Positions 41,998-50,466 of a DNA stretch of 51,197 nucleotides are shown in pieces. Positions within the stretch are counted from its first letter, which is position 1. Each line of letters opens with the position of its first letter. Where the stretch lies: NCBI GenBank assembly GCA_965247455.1, contig CBDFHE010000011.1:1-51197 (forward strand), written 5' to 3'. The notes below the pieces were generated by a model. That model searched no databases. It was not told the origin of the DNA and saw only the letters and a program-made list of their open reading frames with translations. The DNA comes from JACZYA01 sp965247455. Lineage in GTDB: Bacteria > Acidobacteriota > Terriglobia > Acidiferrales > 2-02-FULL-67-57. The position numbers and the translations under genes are program-made.

Positions 41998-43077
41998 AAA
42001 ATCAAACGGCGTTCCAAAATGGCTCAGGATCGCAAGGGCCAGCAGATAAACGCTGGTAAGCGACTGCAGGCCCGAGACAACCCGCAGCCAACCCCGGGCT
42101 TTGATGTCGAACTCCCGCGGCTGCATCAATCGAATCCAGCGCCCGAGGTTCACTTCCCGGAAACCAATGTTGAAGGCGCTCATCAGGCTGAACAATGCTG
42201 CCGTCCCCAGCGCGCGCCCTGCGTACCTGGCGAACCGGAAGGGAAACTTCCATCCGGCTCCACGCCGTGGCACCTCCCAGCGCAACCGCAGAACCCGGTT
42301 GCGCCGGTTGCCCGCCGGGATTTTCTCTCCCGTCGCCAGCAGATACAAGCCGCTTCCGGACCTTCTTGCAAGCCCCACAACGTAGGCCGTGGTCCCCGCC
42401 ACCCACAGCCACAAGAGTACAACCAGCGGCCTGGAAGGATTCGCCCCGAACTCGCAGGTCCAATCAAACAAGATTGTCTCCCAAGGTTCGGGCTGGTTGT
42501 TTCTCCGAATAGCTGCAACCAGCTCCTTGCTCGCCTGGGTGTAACCGGCCTCCTGCAGGGCTTTCTTCCATGCAACAAAGCGAGGAATGTCGAATGGATC
42601 GAAAACAATCGTGGACAATCCCTTCGCAAACGCAAGCCCGGTGATGTCGGGTAGCCCTTGGACAAAACTGAAATCGGCCCCCTGCAGCTTGGCGAAATTC
42701 AGGATGGCCCCTTGCAGGTCGGCGGCCGCCAGCTTGGCCTCCCGCAGGTCGGCGGAGTGCAGGGCGGCCCCTCGGAGGTTGGCATGCATCAGGATGGCCC
42801 CCTGCAGGTCGGCAAGAGTCAGGTTGGCCCCCTGCAGGTTGGCGCGGAACAGGTTGGCCTCCTGCAGGTTGGCGCCTGACAGGTCGGCCTTTTTGCTCTC
42901 CTTGAATTCTGAAGCTACGTATTTCTCGTGCTCAGCGAGTATCTTGTTCAACTCCGCACGGGTTCTCTCGACGCCGTCCTTGTCCTTCCATGTCCAATCG
43001 CTGTCTTGCTGCCCTACCGCCGGAATAGCAAGAGCGCAGAGGGAAAACAGCAGAATCGGCAGCCGTAGCGTCTGCAA
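41995..43077 (-). CDS. secreted/membrane pentapeptide-repeat protein
   Basis: 360 residues. A signal peptide (to about residue 22) leads to about 15 pentapeptide repeats of the A(D/N)LxxA type (ADLSGANLQEANLFRANLQG onward, residues 64-140) that should form a right-handed quadrilateral beta-helix. The C-terminal half has transmembrane helices (PLVVLLWLWVAGTTAYVVGLA; SLTSVYLLALAILSHFGTPF), a layout resembling pentapeptide proteins joined to ion-channel-like pores. The stop codon coincides with the end of the inverted-repeat element downstream. GC content is slightly lower than in the neighbours. Confidence 0.8.
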   Translation of the reverse strand: MQTLRLPILLFSLCALAIPAVGQQDSDWTWKDKDGVERTRAELNKILAEHEKYVASEFKESKKADLSGANLQEANLFRANLQGANLTLADLQGAILMHANLRGAALHSADLREAKLAAADLQGAILNFAKLQGADFSFVQGLPDITGLAFAKGLSTIVFDPFDIPRFVAWKKALQEAGYTQASKELVAAIRRNNQPEPWETILFDWTCEFGANPSRPLVVLLWLWVAGTTAYVVGLARRSGSGLYLLATGEKIPAGNRRNRVLRLRWEVPRRGAGWKFPFRFARYAGRALGTAALFSLMSAFNIGFREVNLGRWIRLMQPREFDIKARGWLRVVSGLQSLTSVYLLALAILSHFGTPFDF

Positions 43078-43544
43078 CTTGGTCCCCCCTTGGGTGTGAT
43101 TGGCTCAATCTTACCCTCTGGCCAACACCCCCTACAACCAATTTCCCCTGCCGCCCAGCCTGCCCCGCAGCCTGTCATGCGGGGCCTGCCTCTGACGGTT
43201 TTGGTAGGGCAAGGGCTTGTCCCTTGCCGTTTGCCTGCCCCGCCATCGGCGGGGTGAACGGGATGACGAGCAAGTGGCCGGGGGCCAGCGACAGGCAACC
43301 CGCGAAGGGATTAGATTCTTCGCTGCGCTCAGAATGACCCGCCTACGCTGAAGCTTCGGCGGGCAGGCAAGCTCGGGGTAAACCTGCACGAGGGAGGAAA
43401 GCGGGGATTGGCGGCACCCGGCCATCCTCATCGGGCTGGAGAACTCATTGGAAGTTTGCGCCCGGTTTGCAGGCACCCGGATCAACGACACCGGCTCACT
43501 GCTGGATGAACTGCCGGAGGAAGACGACCCCTGAAAGCCGCGGC
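43078..43544. repeat. intergenic region with palindromes and a short open end
   Basis: A CCCCGCC-ATC-GGCGGGG palindrome lies at 43238-43254. The plus strand at about 43402-43533 reads as a plausible protein end (HPAILIGLENSLEVCARFAG ... DELPEEDDP) with no start codon, possibly a remnant. Confidence 0.4.
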
Positions 43545-45236
43545 TCAGTCGGCGGCGACGTCTTCCAGCGCGGGGACCAGTTGTTGGGTTTCGCTTTCGC
43601 TCAACAGGCCTTGCTTCCAGGCCAGGGTGTCAAGGTAGCACTGGACGTGCTCGTCGTCTTTCCAGAGTTCGGCTTCGCCGTAGCGGTAGCCGTAGCGGGA
43701 GCAACTGCCCAGGACTTCGGTGACGCTGTCTTGGGCGCTGTAGTCGGCGGCATCGATGCACTCGCGCGTGAAGCCGCTGCGGTGGGCCAGGGCGCGCAGG
43801 GCGTCGTGGATGCCGGCGCCATGCTGGGCGGCTTCCTTGACGCGCCAGGCAATCTCGCGTGGAATGCCGAGGCGCTCGGCCAGCTTGCGGTGGATGCGCT
43901 TGCCCAGGCGGTCGCCGCCCCGGTGGATTTTCAGCCGGGGGTCGATGCGCAATGCGGTGTGCACCACGGCCAAGTCCAGGTAGGGCACGCGCAGCTCGAC
44001 GCTGTGAGCCATGGTGATCTTGTCTTCCCGCTCCAGAGTTTCCTTGTAGAGGTACTCGATGTCGGTGATGGCGTGGCGGATGAAGGAGTCGTAGCCTTCC
44101 TGGTCCACGATGCGCGCATACCAGGAGTAGCCGCCAAAGAGTTCATCGGCAGCCTGGCCGGTCAGCAGGACGCGCTCGCCCGCCTCGGCGGCCGCCTCGA
44201 CGGCGGCGTAGATGGGGATGGCCACCTCGACTTGCAGCTGGCTGCGGTCTTCGATGGTTTCCATGATTTGCGGCAGCAAGGCCTGAATGTCGTCGAGGGC
44301 GAACTCCCGGCAGCGGATGGGGAAGCCGAATTCTTCGGCGACGGCGCGGGCCGAGGCCAGATCGGCCGAGCCGCGGAAGCCCGCGCAGTAGCAGGTGAAG
44401 GGAACGTCAGACTGGCGCAGCAGGTGCGCGATCAGCACGCTGTCGATGCCGCCGGAGAAGATCACCCCCACCCGGTCGCGGTCGCGGGTGCGCTTGTGCA
44501 GGGCCTGTTCGAGAACCTGCTGGTAGGCGCGCAGGGCTGCTTCTTGGTCGGTGAGGTCGGCGGGGACGGACTGCAAGTCGATTTGGGCGAAGTCTTTTTG
44601 AATCCAGCGCCCTTCCTCCACCCAGGCCAGATGGCCCGGCTCCAGCCGGGTGGAGGCATCGTCCAATTCCACTGCCTGCAAGCCCTTCCGCTCGGAGGCA
44701 AAGGCCAGGGTTTTGCCCTTGTGACCCAAGTAAAGTTGGCGCACGCCGAGGGGGTCGCGCGCAATCACAATGTCTTCGCCGTCACTCACGGCCAGGGCGT
44801 AAACGCCGTCGAGCTCTTTCAGCACCCGGCGGAGGGCCGCCTGCAAATCGCCTTTGTACTCGCGCTCCAGCAGGCGGAGGATGACCTCGCTGTCGGTCTT
44901 GGTCTCGAATCTGGCCTTGCCCGCCAACTCCTTCCGCAGTTCGTGGTGATTGTAGATTTCGCCGTTGTGCAGCAGGAGCAACTTGCCGTCGTCGCTTTGC
45001 ATGGGTTGGGGGCCGTGCTTGCCGCCGACGATCGCCAGGCGGACGTGCCCCAGTCCCCGACGCCCCTCCAGATTTTCGGTGGAAAGCCCGTCCAGCGAGG
45101 GGCCGGTTCGGACTTCGCTCCCCACAGCCATGCCGGCACCGTCGGGACCCCGGTGCTGAAGGGCAACTAGCATATCTTTCAATTGGTTAGGTGTTTCGTC
45201 TGGCTGGTCGTGCAACAGGCCTGCAATTCCGCACAT
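43545..45236 (-). CDS. asnB: asparagine synthase (glutamine-hydrolysing)
   Basis: 563 residues. Cys2 after the initiator Met is the class II glutaminase nucleophile (MCGIAGLL), with LQHRGPDG, RLAIV and HNGEIYN completing the N-terminal domain. The synthetase domain has the PP-loop VIFSGGIDSVL and LLTGQAADELFGGY. The length and the C-terminal HIGH-less end match the AsnB subtype. It converts aspartate to asparagine using glutamine and ATP. Confidence 0.93.
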   Translation of the reverse strand: MCGIAGLLHDQPDETPNQLKDMLVALQHRGPDGAGMAVGSEVRTGPSLDGLSTENLEGRRGLGHVRLAIVGGKHGPQPMQSDDGKLLLLHNGEIYNHHELRKELAGKARFETKTDSEVILRLLEREYKGDLQAALRRVLKELDGVYALAVSDGEDIVIARDPLGVRQLYLGHKGKTLAFASERKGLQAVELDDASTRLEPGHLAWVEEGRWIQKDFAQIDLQSVPADLTDQEAALRAYQQVLEQALHKRTRDRDRVGVIFSGGIDSVLIAHLLRQSDVPFTCYCAGFRGSADLASARAVAEEFGFPIRCREFALDDIQALLPQIMETIEDRSQLQVEVAIPIYAAVEAAAEAGERVLLTGQAADELFGGYSWYARIVDQEGYDSFIRHAITDIEYLYKETLEREDKITMAHSVELRVPYLDLAVVHTALRIDPRLKIHRGGDRLGKRIHRKLAERLGIPREIAWRVKEAAQHGAGIHDALRALAHRSGFTRECIDAADYSAQDSVTEVLGSCSRYGYRYGEAELWKDDEHVQCYLDTLAWKQGLLSESETQQLVPALEDVAAD

Positions 45237-45314
45237 GAACTTGAGAACCTCGCCCCCCTAAATCAATCGAGCATCTTACCAGACTTGGTGAGGAAATGCG
45301 ACCCCCGTCCTACA

Positions 45315-46898
45315 CTAGGAGGAGGTGCTCACCTGGAGCCAGCCGCAGAACGCCATGATTGCAAAGAAATAAACCACCACCAGCGCGTAGCGCAGCGGCC
45401 AGTTCATCTGCGAGGGTTCTTCCGGTTGCAGGGGGACCTCCCGGGTCGCCCGGGGAAACGCCTTCGAGAGCACCAGGGCGGTCAGCACCGCCGCCACCAT
45501 GCCGAGCACGTTCCACCACAGCCAGGAAAGCTGCGGCACGCCCCGCCAGAGGTAGAGGTTCAGGCCAATGCCGGCGGCGACGCCTGCCTTCACCCCCAGC
45601 GGCGTGGCCCAGCGCGTCAGGATGCCCAGGAAGAAGGCCGCGAAGATGGGCCCGTAGAGCAGGCTGCCGACTTTGTTGATGGCTTCGATCACGGTATCGC
45701 TGATCGAGGGGACGACGAAGGCAAAGGACACCGCGAACACGCCCCAGAAAACAGTGAACAGTTTAGACACCAGCAGGTAGTGGCGCTCGCTGGCGTTGGG
45801 CCGAAAGTAGGGCTGGTAGAGGTCGCGCATGCTGGCCGCGCTCATCGAGTTGAGCGCCGAGTCCAGGCTCGACATGGCCGCCGCCAGCACCGCGATAAAC
45901 AGAAAGCCGATCAAGCCGTGGGGGAGGTAGTTCACGATGAACAGCGGCACCATCCAGTCGGGATGCTCGGTGGGGATCAGCGCCCGAAACCCCGGCGTCA
46001 GCAAAGTGAAGCCGCCGATCATCAACCCCATCGCGCAGTAGAGCAGCACAATCGGAAACCGTGCCAGCGCGTTCAGCAGCAGCGAGCGCTTCACCGAGTC
46101 AATCGAGCCCACCGACAACTCGCGCTGCACCTGGCTCTGGTCGCAGCCGTAGTAGGCGATGTAGAGGAAGAAGCCGCCCAGCAGCATGGGCCAGAAGGCG
46201 TAGTCCTGCCCGCTGCCGTAGCCCCACTGGAAGTCCAGCACGCGGAAGCGCTCCGGCTCGCCGGCATAGACGTTCAGCACCGGCTCCAGCCCGCCGATCT
46301 GGTCGTAGGCCACCGCCGCCAGCACGAAGATGCCGATCCCCAGGATGCCCATCTGGATCACGTCGCTCCAGATGACGGCGCGGATGCCTCCCAGCGCGTC
46401 GTAGAGAATAGTGATAATGCCGATGCTGATGATGTAGGGCCACACGCGCCCCGGGTCGGTCTCGCCGAAGAAGATGGCCACCACGAAGCCGACCGCGTAC
46501 ACGGTCACGCCGGTCGCCAACCCCCGGCTGATTTGGAACAGCAGGCTGACGAAGACGCGCGTGCTGCCGTCGAAGCGCTTCTCCAGGTACTCGTAGATGC
46601 TGATCACGCCCGCGCGGTGATAGACCGGCAGCAGGAAGACCATGATGAACACCAGCGCCAGCGGCACCCCGAACTCGTAGGCCAGCCAGCCCAGTCCGCC
46701 GCCCGCCGCTACGTCCTTCAGCGCCACAAACGCCGGCGCCGAGACAAAGCTGATGGTGCCCAACTGCGTCGCCATGGTCGAAATGCCGCTCGCCCACCAG
46801 CGCACCGTGCGCCCGCCCACGTAGTAGTCTTCCTGGCTGGTCTGGCGGCGGTTGAAGTACACCCCCATCGGCGGCAGCACAAAGTCGAATAGGTTCAT
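45315..46898 (-). CDS. sodium:solute symporter (SSS family)
   Basis: 527 residues. TSQEDYYVGGRTVRWWASGISTMATQLGTISFVSAPAF is the SSS signature, followed by YALGGIRAVIWSDVIQ-like and LPHGLIGFLFIAVLAAAMSSLDSALNSMSAASMRDLY (Na2-site Ser residues). The first helix is short: MNLFDFVLPPMGVYFNRR has only about 10 hydrophobic residues where family members have about 20, so a small deletion is possible. The substrate (sugar, amino acid or carboxylate) cannot be fixed. Confidence 0.88.
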   Translation of the reverse strand: MNLFDFVLPPMGVYFNRRQTSQEDYYVGGRTVRWWASGISTMATQLGTISFVSAPAFVALKDVAAGGGLGWLAYEFGVPLALVFIMVFLLPVYHRAGVISIYEYLEKRFDGSTRVFVSLLFQISRGLATGVTVYAVGFVVAIFFGETDPGRVWPYIISIGIITILYDALGGIRAVIWSDVIQMGILGIGIFVLAAVAYDQIGGLEPVLNVYAGEPERFRVLDFQWGYGSGQDYAFWPMLLGGFFLYIAYYGCDQSQVQRELSVGSIDSVKRSLLLNALARFPIVLLYCAMGLMIGGFTLLTPGFRALIPTEHPDWMVPLFIVNYLPHGLIGFLFIAVLAAAMSSLDSALNSMSAASMRDLYQPYFRPNASERHYLLVSKLFTVFWGVFAVSFAFVVPSISDTVIEAINKVGSLLYGPIFAAFFLGILTRWATPLGVKAGVAAGIGLNLYLWRGVPQLSWLWWNVLGMVAAVLTALVLSKAFPRATREVPLQPEEPSQMNWPLRYALVVVYFFAIMAFCGWLQVSTSS

Positions 46899-47055
46899 TG
46901 CGCTCGCCCCATTCTGTCCGCGTTGTAAGAGGAAATCGGCCCCAACACCCCGTCCCCTGTATCACCCCTGGCAACCCCCTTTCGCCTGTAGCTGCAAAGT
47001 GAGAATGATTTGCGCAAAGTAGGAATGTCCTCTTTCATCAGGGCCAGGAGGGACG

Positions 47056-48200
47056 ATGAGAGAGGAGCGAATCGAATTGAGCCAACGGGAGCAGGATCGG
47101 TTGAAGGTACTCCACCAAGTCGAGCAGGGCTATCTGACCCAGGTGGAAGCGGGCCGGCGGGTGCAGGTGAGCGTACGCCACCTGCGGCGTCTGCTGAGAC
47201 GGGTGCGGGCGGAGGGGGACAGGGGCGTAGTGCATCGGCTGCGGGGGCGGCCCTCGAACCGGAAGATTCCAGCGGCCCTCCAGGGGCGCATCCTGGCCCA
47301 GGTGCGGCGGCGCTACGCCGACTTTGGGCCCACGCTGGCCAGCGAGCACCTGGCGCGAGATGGGTGGCAGGTCAGCCGGGAGACGCTGCGGCAGTGGATG
47401 ACCGCCGCCGGGCTGTGGCGGTCGCGCCGGCAGCGGAGGCCGGCGGTGCACGTCTGGCGAGAGCGGCGGGCCGCCTTCGGCGAGTTGGTGATGATGGACA
47501 GCTCGCCCTATCGCTGGTTGGAGCGGCGCGGACCTCCCGTGCAGTTGATCGCGCTGATCGACGACGCTACCAGCCGGGTCTGGGGCCGCTTCGCCGCCCA
47601 GGACTCGACCGGAAAACCTGCGCACCCTGGCAGGCTGGCTCCGGCGCTGGGGACGGCCGCGGGCACTCTATACCGACAAAAGCAGCCTGTTCCGCACCAC
47701 CCGCTCGGCCCGGCTCGACGAGCAGCTCGGCGGTCAGCCGGCCCGCACCCAGATCGGGCGGGCCCTGCAGGAGTTGGGGATCGAGTGGATTCCCGCCCAC
47801 AGCCCCCAGGCCAAGGGGCGCATCGAGAGACTATTCGGCACCTTGCAGGACCGCCTGGTCAAGGAGATGCGCCTGGCCGGGGTGCACACGGTGGAGCAGG
47901 CCAACCGCTTCCTGGCAGCAGTCTTCCTGCCTTTCTGGGAGCAGCGCTTCACCGTCGCTCCGCGCCCCGCACGATGCCCACCGCCCGCTGGGAGGCACCC
48001 AGCGGCTGGAGTCAATCCTGAGCGTGCGCGAACCGCGCCGGGTGGCAGGCGACTACACCGTGCGCTGGCAGGGCCAGCGCTGGGCGCGCGCGCCCAGGTG
48101 CGAGCGGGGTTGCGGGGGGCGCGGGTGGAGGTCGAACGGCGGCTCGACGGCAGCCGCTGGGTCCGCTTCCGCGGCTCTTATCTCAGCCTGCGGCCCTGCT
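47056..48200 (+). pseudogene. decayed ISNCY-like (DDE) transposase
   Basis: ATG at 47056 with AGGAGG upstream starts ELSQREQDRLKVLHQVEQGYLTQ, the typical N-terminus of ISNCY/IS1202-group transposases, followed by a catalytic core (GELVMMDSSPYRWLE; LIDDATSRVWGRF). The reading frame then shifts near 47610 (continuing LRTLAGWLRRWGRPRALYTD and AHSPQAKGRIERLFGTLQ), near 47970 and near 48090 (ending RWVRFRGSYLSLRPC). Three frameshifts make it non-functional. Upstream, direct repeats GCAAAGTGAGAATG / GCAAAGTAGGAATG (near 46993-47029) may be part of the element end. Confidence 0.8.
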
Positions 48201-48956
48201 GCAAGCAGGGTTTATCTCCTGCCGGTTTGTGTTTGGGTAGGGCGGGGGCCCGCAGGCTTCTTCGCCGGTTTGTTGCACTTTCTCGCGGCAGGGCCCCCGC
48301 TTCCTGTCATCCCGCTTGCCTGCCTGCCGCAGGCAGGTTCCATCCCCCGCCGCTCCCTTTCCTAGTCCGGAAGAGGTGCTCCGCACCCGCTTTTTCGTCG
48401 ACCCTCGGGGCGTTCCGGTCAAAGAAAAGAGGGACGGTAGCGACGAAGAAGCCAACTTGTCCTGCCTGTCCCGAGCGTAGTCGAGGGAAGCGAAGTCGAA
48501 GGGAGCCACGTCGAGGGAAGCAAAGTCGAGGGATGGCTTCTTCGTCGGTTTGTCCCCCGCTTGGTCGCGGCCGTGATGCTCCGGTCAAAGGAACTGGCGG
48601 GAGATTTTGCGCAGGAAAAAAGAACTGGTCGGGGCGATTGGATTTCCTGCTCTGCCGGCGGGTTCATTCTGAGTTGCGAAGGGTGCCGACGAACTGGACA
48701 AAGAAAACAGTCCGGAAGGGGTGCTCCGCACCCGCCGATCCTTTCAGGCCGCGAGATTGTCCGCACTCGGATCGGACCCGAACTCAAAGGCGGGGAAAGA
48801 AAACTGGTCGGGGCGATTGGATTTCCCGCCCGAGGCGGGCTTGCCCGCCGACGGCGGGTGCGCCTGGGGCGCAGAACCCTGTCCGCCCTGCCTACCGCAG
48901 GCAGGCGTAGGCAGGCAACGAACCGGCCCGTATCGCGATTTGGTGGGAAAGGAAAC
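48201..48956. repeat. repeat cluster with tRNA-Pro 3'-end copies
   Basis: It contains two family-B units (48365-48390, 48710-48735), CCCGAGCGTAGTCGAGGG units near 48467, CCTGCC palindromes near 48323 and 48889, and two partial copies of the 3' end of the neighbouring tRNA-Pro (48624-48646 and 48803-48825). No gene is supported. Confidence 0.65.
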
Positions 48957-49033
48957 TGGTCGGGGCGATTGGATTTGAACCAACGACCTCCCGGTCCCGA
49001 ACCGGGCGCTCTACCAAGCTGAGCCACGCCCCG
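48957..49033 (-). tRNA. tRNA-Pro (CGG)
   Basis: 77 nt including an encoded CCA. The acceptor stem CGGGGCG/CGCCCCG, D arm GCTC/GAGC, anticodon stem CCCGG/CCGGG with loop TTCGGGA (anticodon CGG) and T arm GTTGG-TTCAAAT-CCAAT are all perfect. Confidence 0.95.
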
Positions 49034-49092
49034 ACCGTGAAGTTCCTATTGTACCAAAGCAGGCGGAACTTTGGGCCGTGCCCGGCGGCGGG

Positions 49093-49902
49093 CTAGTCGG
49101 CTGAAGAGGCGGCGCCCTTCTTGGTCTCCAGCGAGAACCCGTTCAGCTCTTCCAGCCAGTTGTTGAGGCGGTCGATGGCGGGCTCCTCGGTGCGGTCGAT
49201 CTGCATGGGCGTGACCGAGATGGCGCCGTCGAGGATGGCAGCGTAGTCGGTGTTGGGCTGGATGCGCGAAGTGTCAATCTCCTCGTGAATCCAAAAGTAG
49301 GGCTGCCCGCGTGGGTCGGCGCCTTCGATCAGCAGGTTCTTGGTGACTTTGCGCGACTGGCGCGTCACCCGCACGCCATTTTTCCACGGGTGCGGCACGT
49401 TGACGTTGAGCACGGTGCCGCGCCGGATGGGTTCCAGGTCGTCCAGGAGTTTTCGGGCCAGCCGGGCCACAAACTGCGCTGCCACCTCGTAGTGGAACTC
49501 GCCGCGGCTCGCCACCGAGACCGCAAAGGCGGGCACGCGGTTGAGCATCGACTCGAACGCCGCCGCCAGCGTCCCCGAATAAAAAACGTTTTCGCCCATA
49601 TTGCCACCGCGGTTGATGCCGGAGATGGTCAGATCGGGCGGGGCGGGCATGAGCTTGTTGAGCGCCAGGATGACGCAGTCGGCCGGGGTGCCCTCGACCG
49701 CAAAGCAGCGCTCGGCCACCTGCTTGAAGCGAATCGGGGTGCGCAGCGAGAGCGCGTGGCTGGTGGCGCTCTTTTCTTCCAGCGGGGCCACCACCCAGAC
49801 CTCACCGGCCACTTCTCGCATAGCGTCTTCCAGCGCGCGGATGCCGGCGGCGCCCAGGCTGTCGTCGTTGGTGAGCAGGATGGTCGGTTGCGTTTTCTTC
49901 AT
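49093..49902 (-). CDS. surE: 5'-nucleotidase SurE
   Basis: 269 residues. ILLTNDDSLGAAGIRAL (metal-binding Asp13-Asp14), GTPADCVILALNKLM, SGINRGGNMGENVFYSGTLAAAFES are the SurE motifs. It dephosphorylates nucleoside monophosphates and is linked to stationary-phase survival. It lies between two tRNA-Pro genes on the same strand. Confidence 0.93.
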   Translation of the reverse strand: MKKTQPTILLTNDDSLGAAGIRALEDAMREVAGEVWVVAPLEEKSATSHALSLRTPIRFKQVAERCFAVEGTPADCVILALNKLMPAPPDLTISGINRGGNMGENVFYSGTLAAAFESMLNRVPAFAVSVASRGEFHYEVAAQFVARLARKLLDDLEPIRRGTVLNVNVPHPWKNGVRVTRQSRKVTKNLLIEGADPRGQPYFWIHEEIDTSRIQPNTDYAAILDGAISVTPMQIDRTEEPAIDRLNNWLEELNGFSLETKKGAASSAD

Positions 49903-49994
49903 CGTGCTTGCCTGCCGTTTCGGTGTTTACGTTTCTCGGGCTGCCGGCGGTCGTGCGGGCCTCAGGGCAGCGGCCCTCTGGGAGCGCAAAAAAA

Positions 49995-50071
49995 TGGTCG
50001 GGACGGCGGGATTTGAACCCACGACCTCTCGCACCCCAAGCGAGCGCGCTACCAGGCTGCGCCACGTCCCG
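49995..50071 (-). tRNA. tRNA-Pro (GGG)
   Basis: 77 nt with encoded CCA. Acceptor CGGGACG/CGTCCCG, D arm GCGC/GCGC, anticodon stem CTCGC/GCGAG with loop TTGGGGT (anticodon GGG), T arm GTGGG-TTCAAAT-CCCGC. It is followed by seven T on the minus strand. Confidence 0.95.
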
Positions 50072-50091
50072 ACGCGCAATCGTTCATCTTA

Positions 50092-50466
50092 TCACCGCCG
50101 CGAAAGTTCGGTCAACAAACGGCGCAGCTCCCTCCGCACGGTTTCGAGCGTCGCGCGCGCACCGGCTTCGTTGACCCGTCCGGAGGCATGCCCGCCCGCG
50201 TGCGGGTGGCGCGCGTCCTGCAGCCGTTTGCGCGCGCCCGCAATCGTAAAGCCTTCTTGGTAAAGCAGCCGCTTAATGGTCAGGATGGTTTCGATATCGC
50301 GGCGGCGGTAGAGCCGCTGCCCGCTCAGGCTCTTGGCGGGGCGCAGCGCCGGGAACTCGCTTTCCCAGTAGCGCAGGACGTAGGGCTCCAGTTCCGTAAG
50401 CGCTGCCACCTCCCCGATGCGGTAGCTCACCCGCTCCAGGGTCCTGGCCGACCCGTGCGTTGCCAT
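50092..50466 (-). CDS. MerR-type HTH regulator
   Basis: 124 residues from the ATG at 50466. RVSYRIGEVAALTELEPYVLRYWESEFPALRPAKSLSGQRLYRRRDIETILTIKRLLYQEGFTIAGARKRL is the winged-helix MerR domain; the C-terminal part is a short helix without metal-binding cysteines. It ends 20 nt before tRNA-Pro (GGG). A regulator of this type next to tRNA-Pro is a widespread gene order. Confidence 0.88.
   Translation of the reverse strand: MATHGSARTLERVSYRIGEVAALTELEPYVLRYWESEFPALRPAKSLSGQRLYRRRDIETILTIKRLLYQEGFTIAGARKRLQDARHPHAGGHASGRVNEAGARATLETVRRELRRLLTELSRR

Noticed and set aside
43402..43533. Plus-strand peptide end ELPEEDDP before asnB
   Set aside because: No start codon, no ribosome-binding site and no recognisable domain; kept only as a possible remnant.
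45183..46892. 569-codon plus-strand open frame opposite the SSS symporter
   Set aside because: Its composition (His, Arg, Gln-rich) is typical of a mirror frame; the symporter signature on the minus strand is unmistakable.
49995..50071. Attachment-site repeats at the second tRNA-Pro
   Set aside because: I found no further copy of its 3' end in the flanks.
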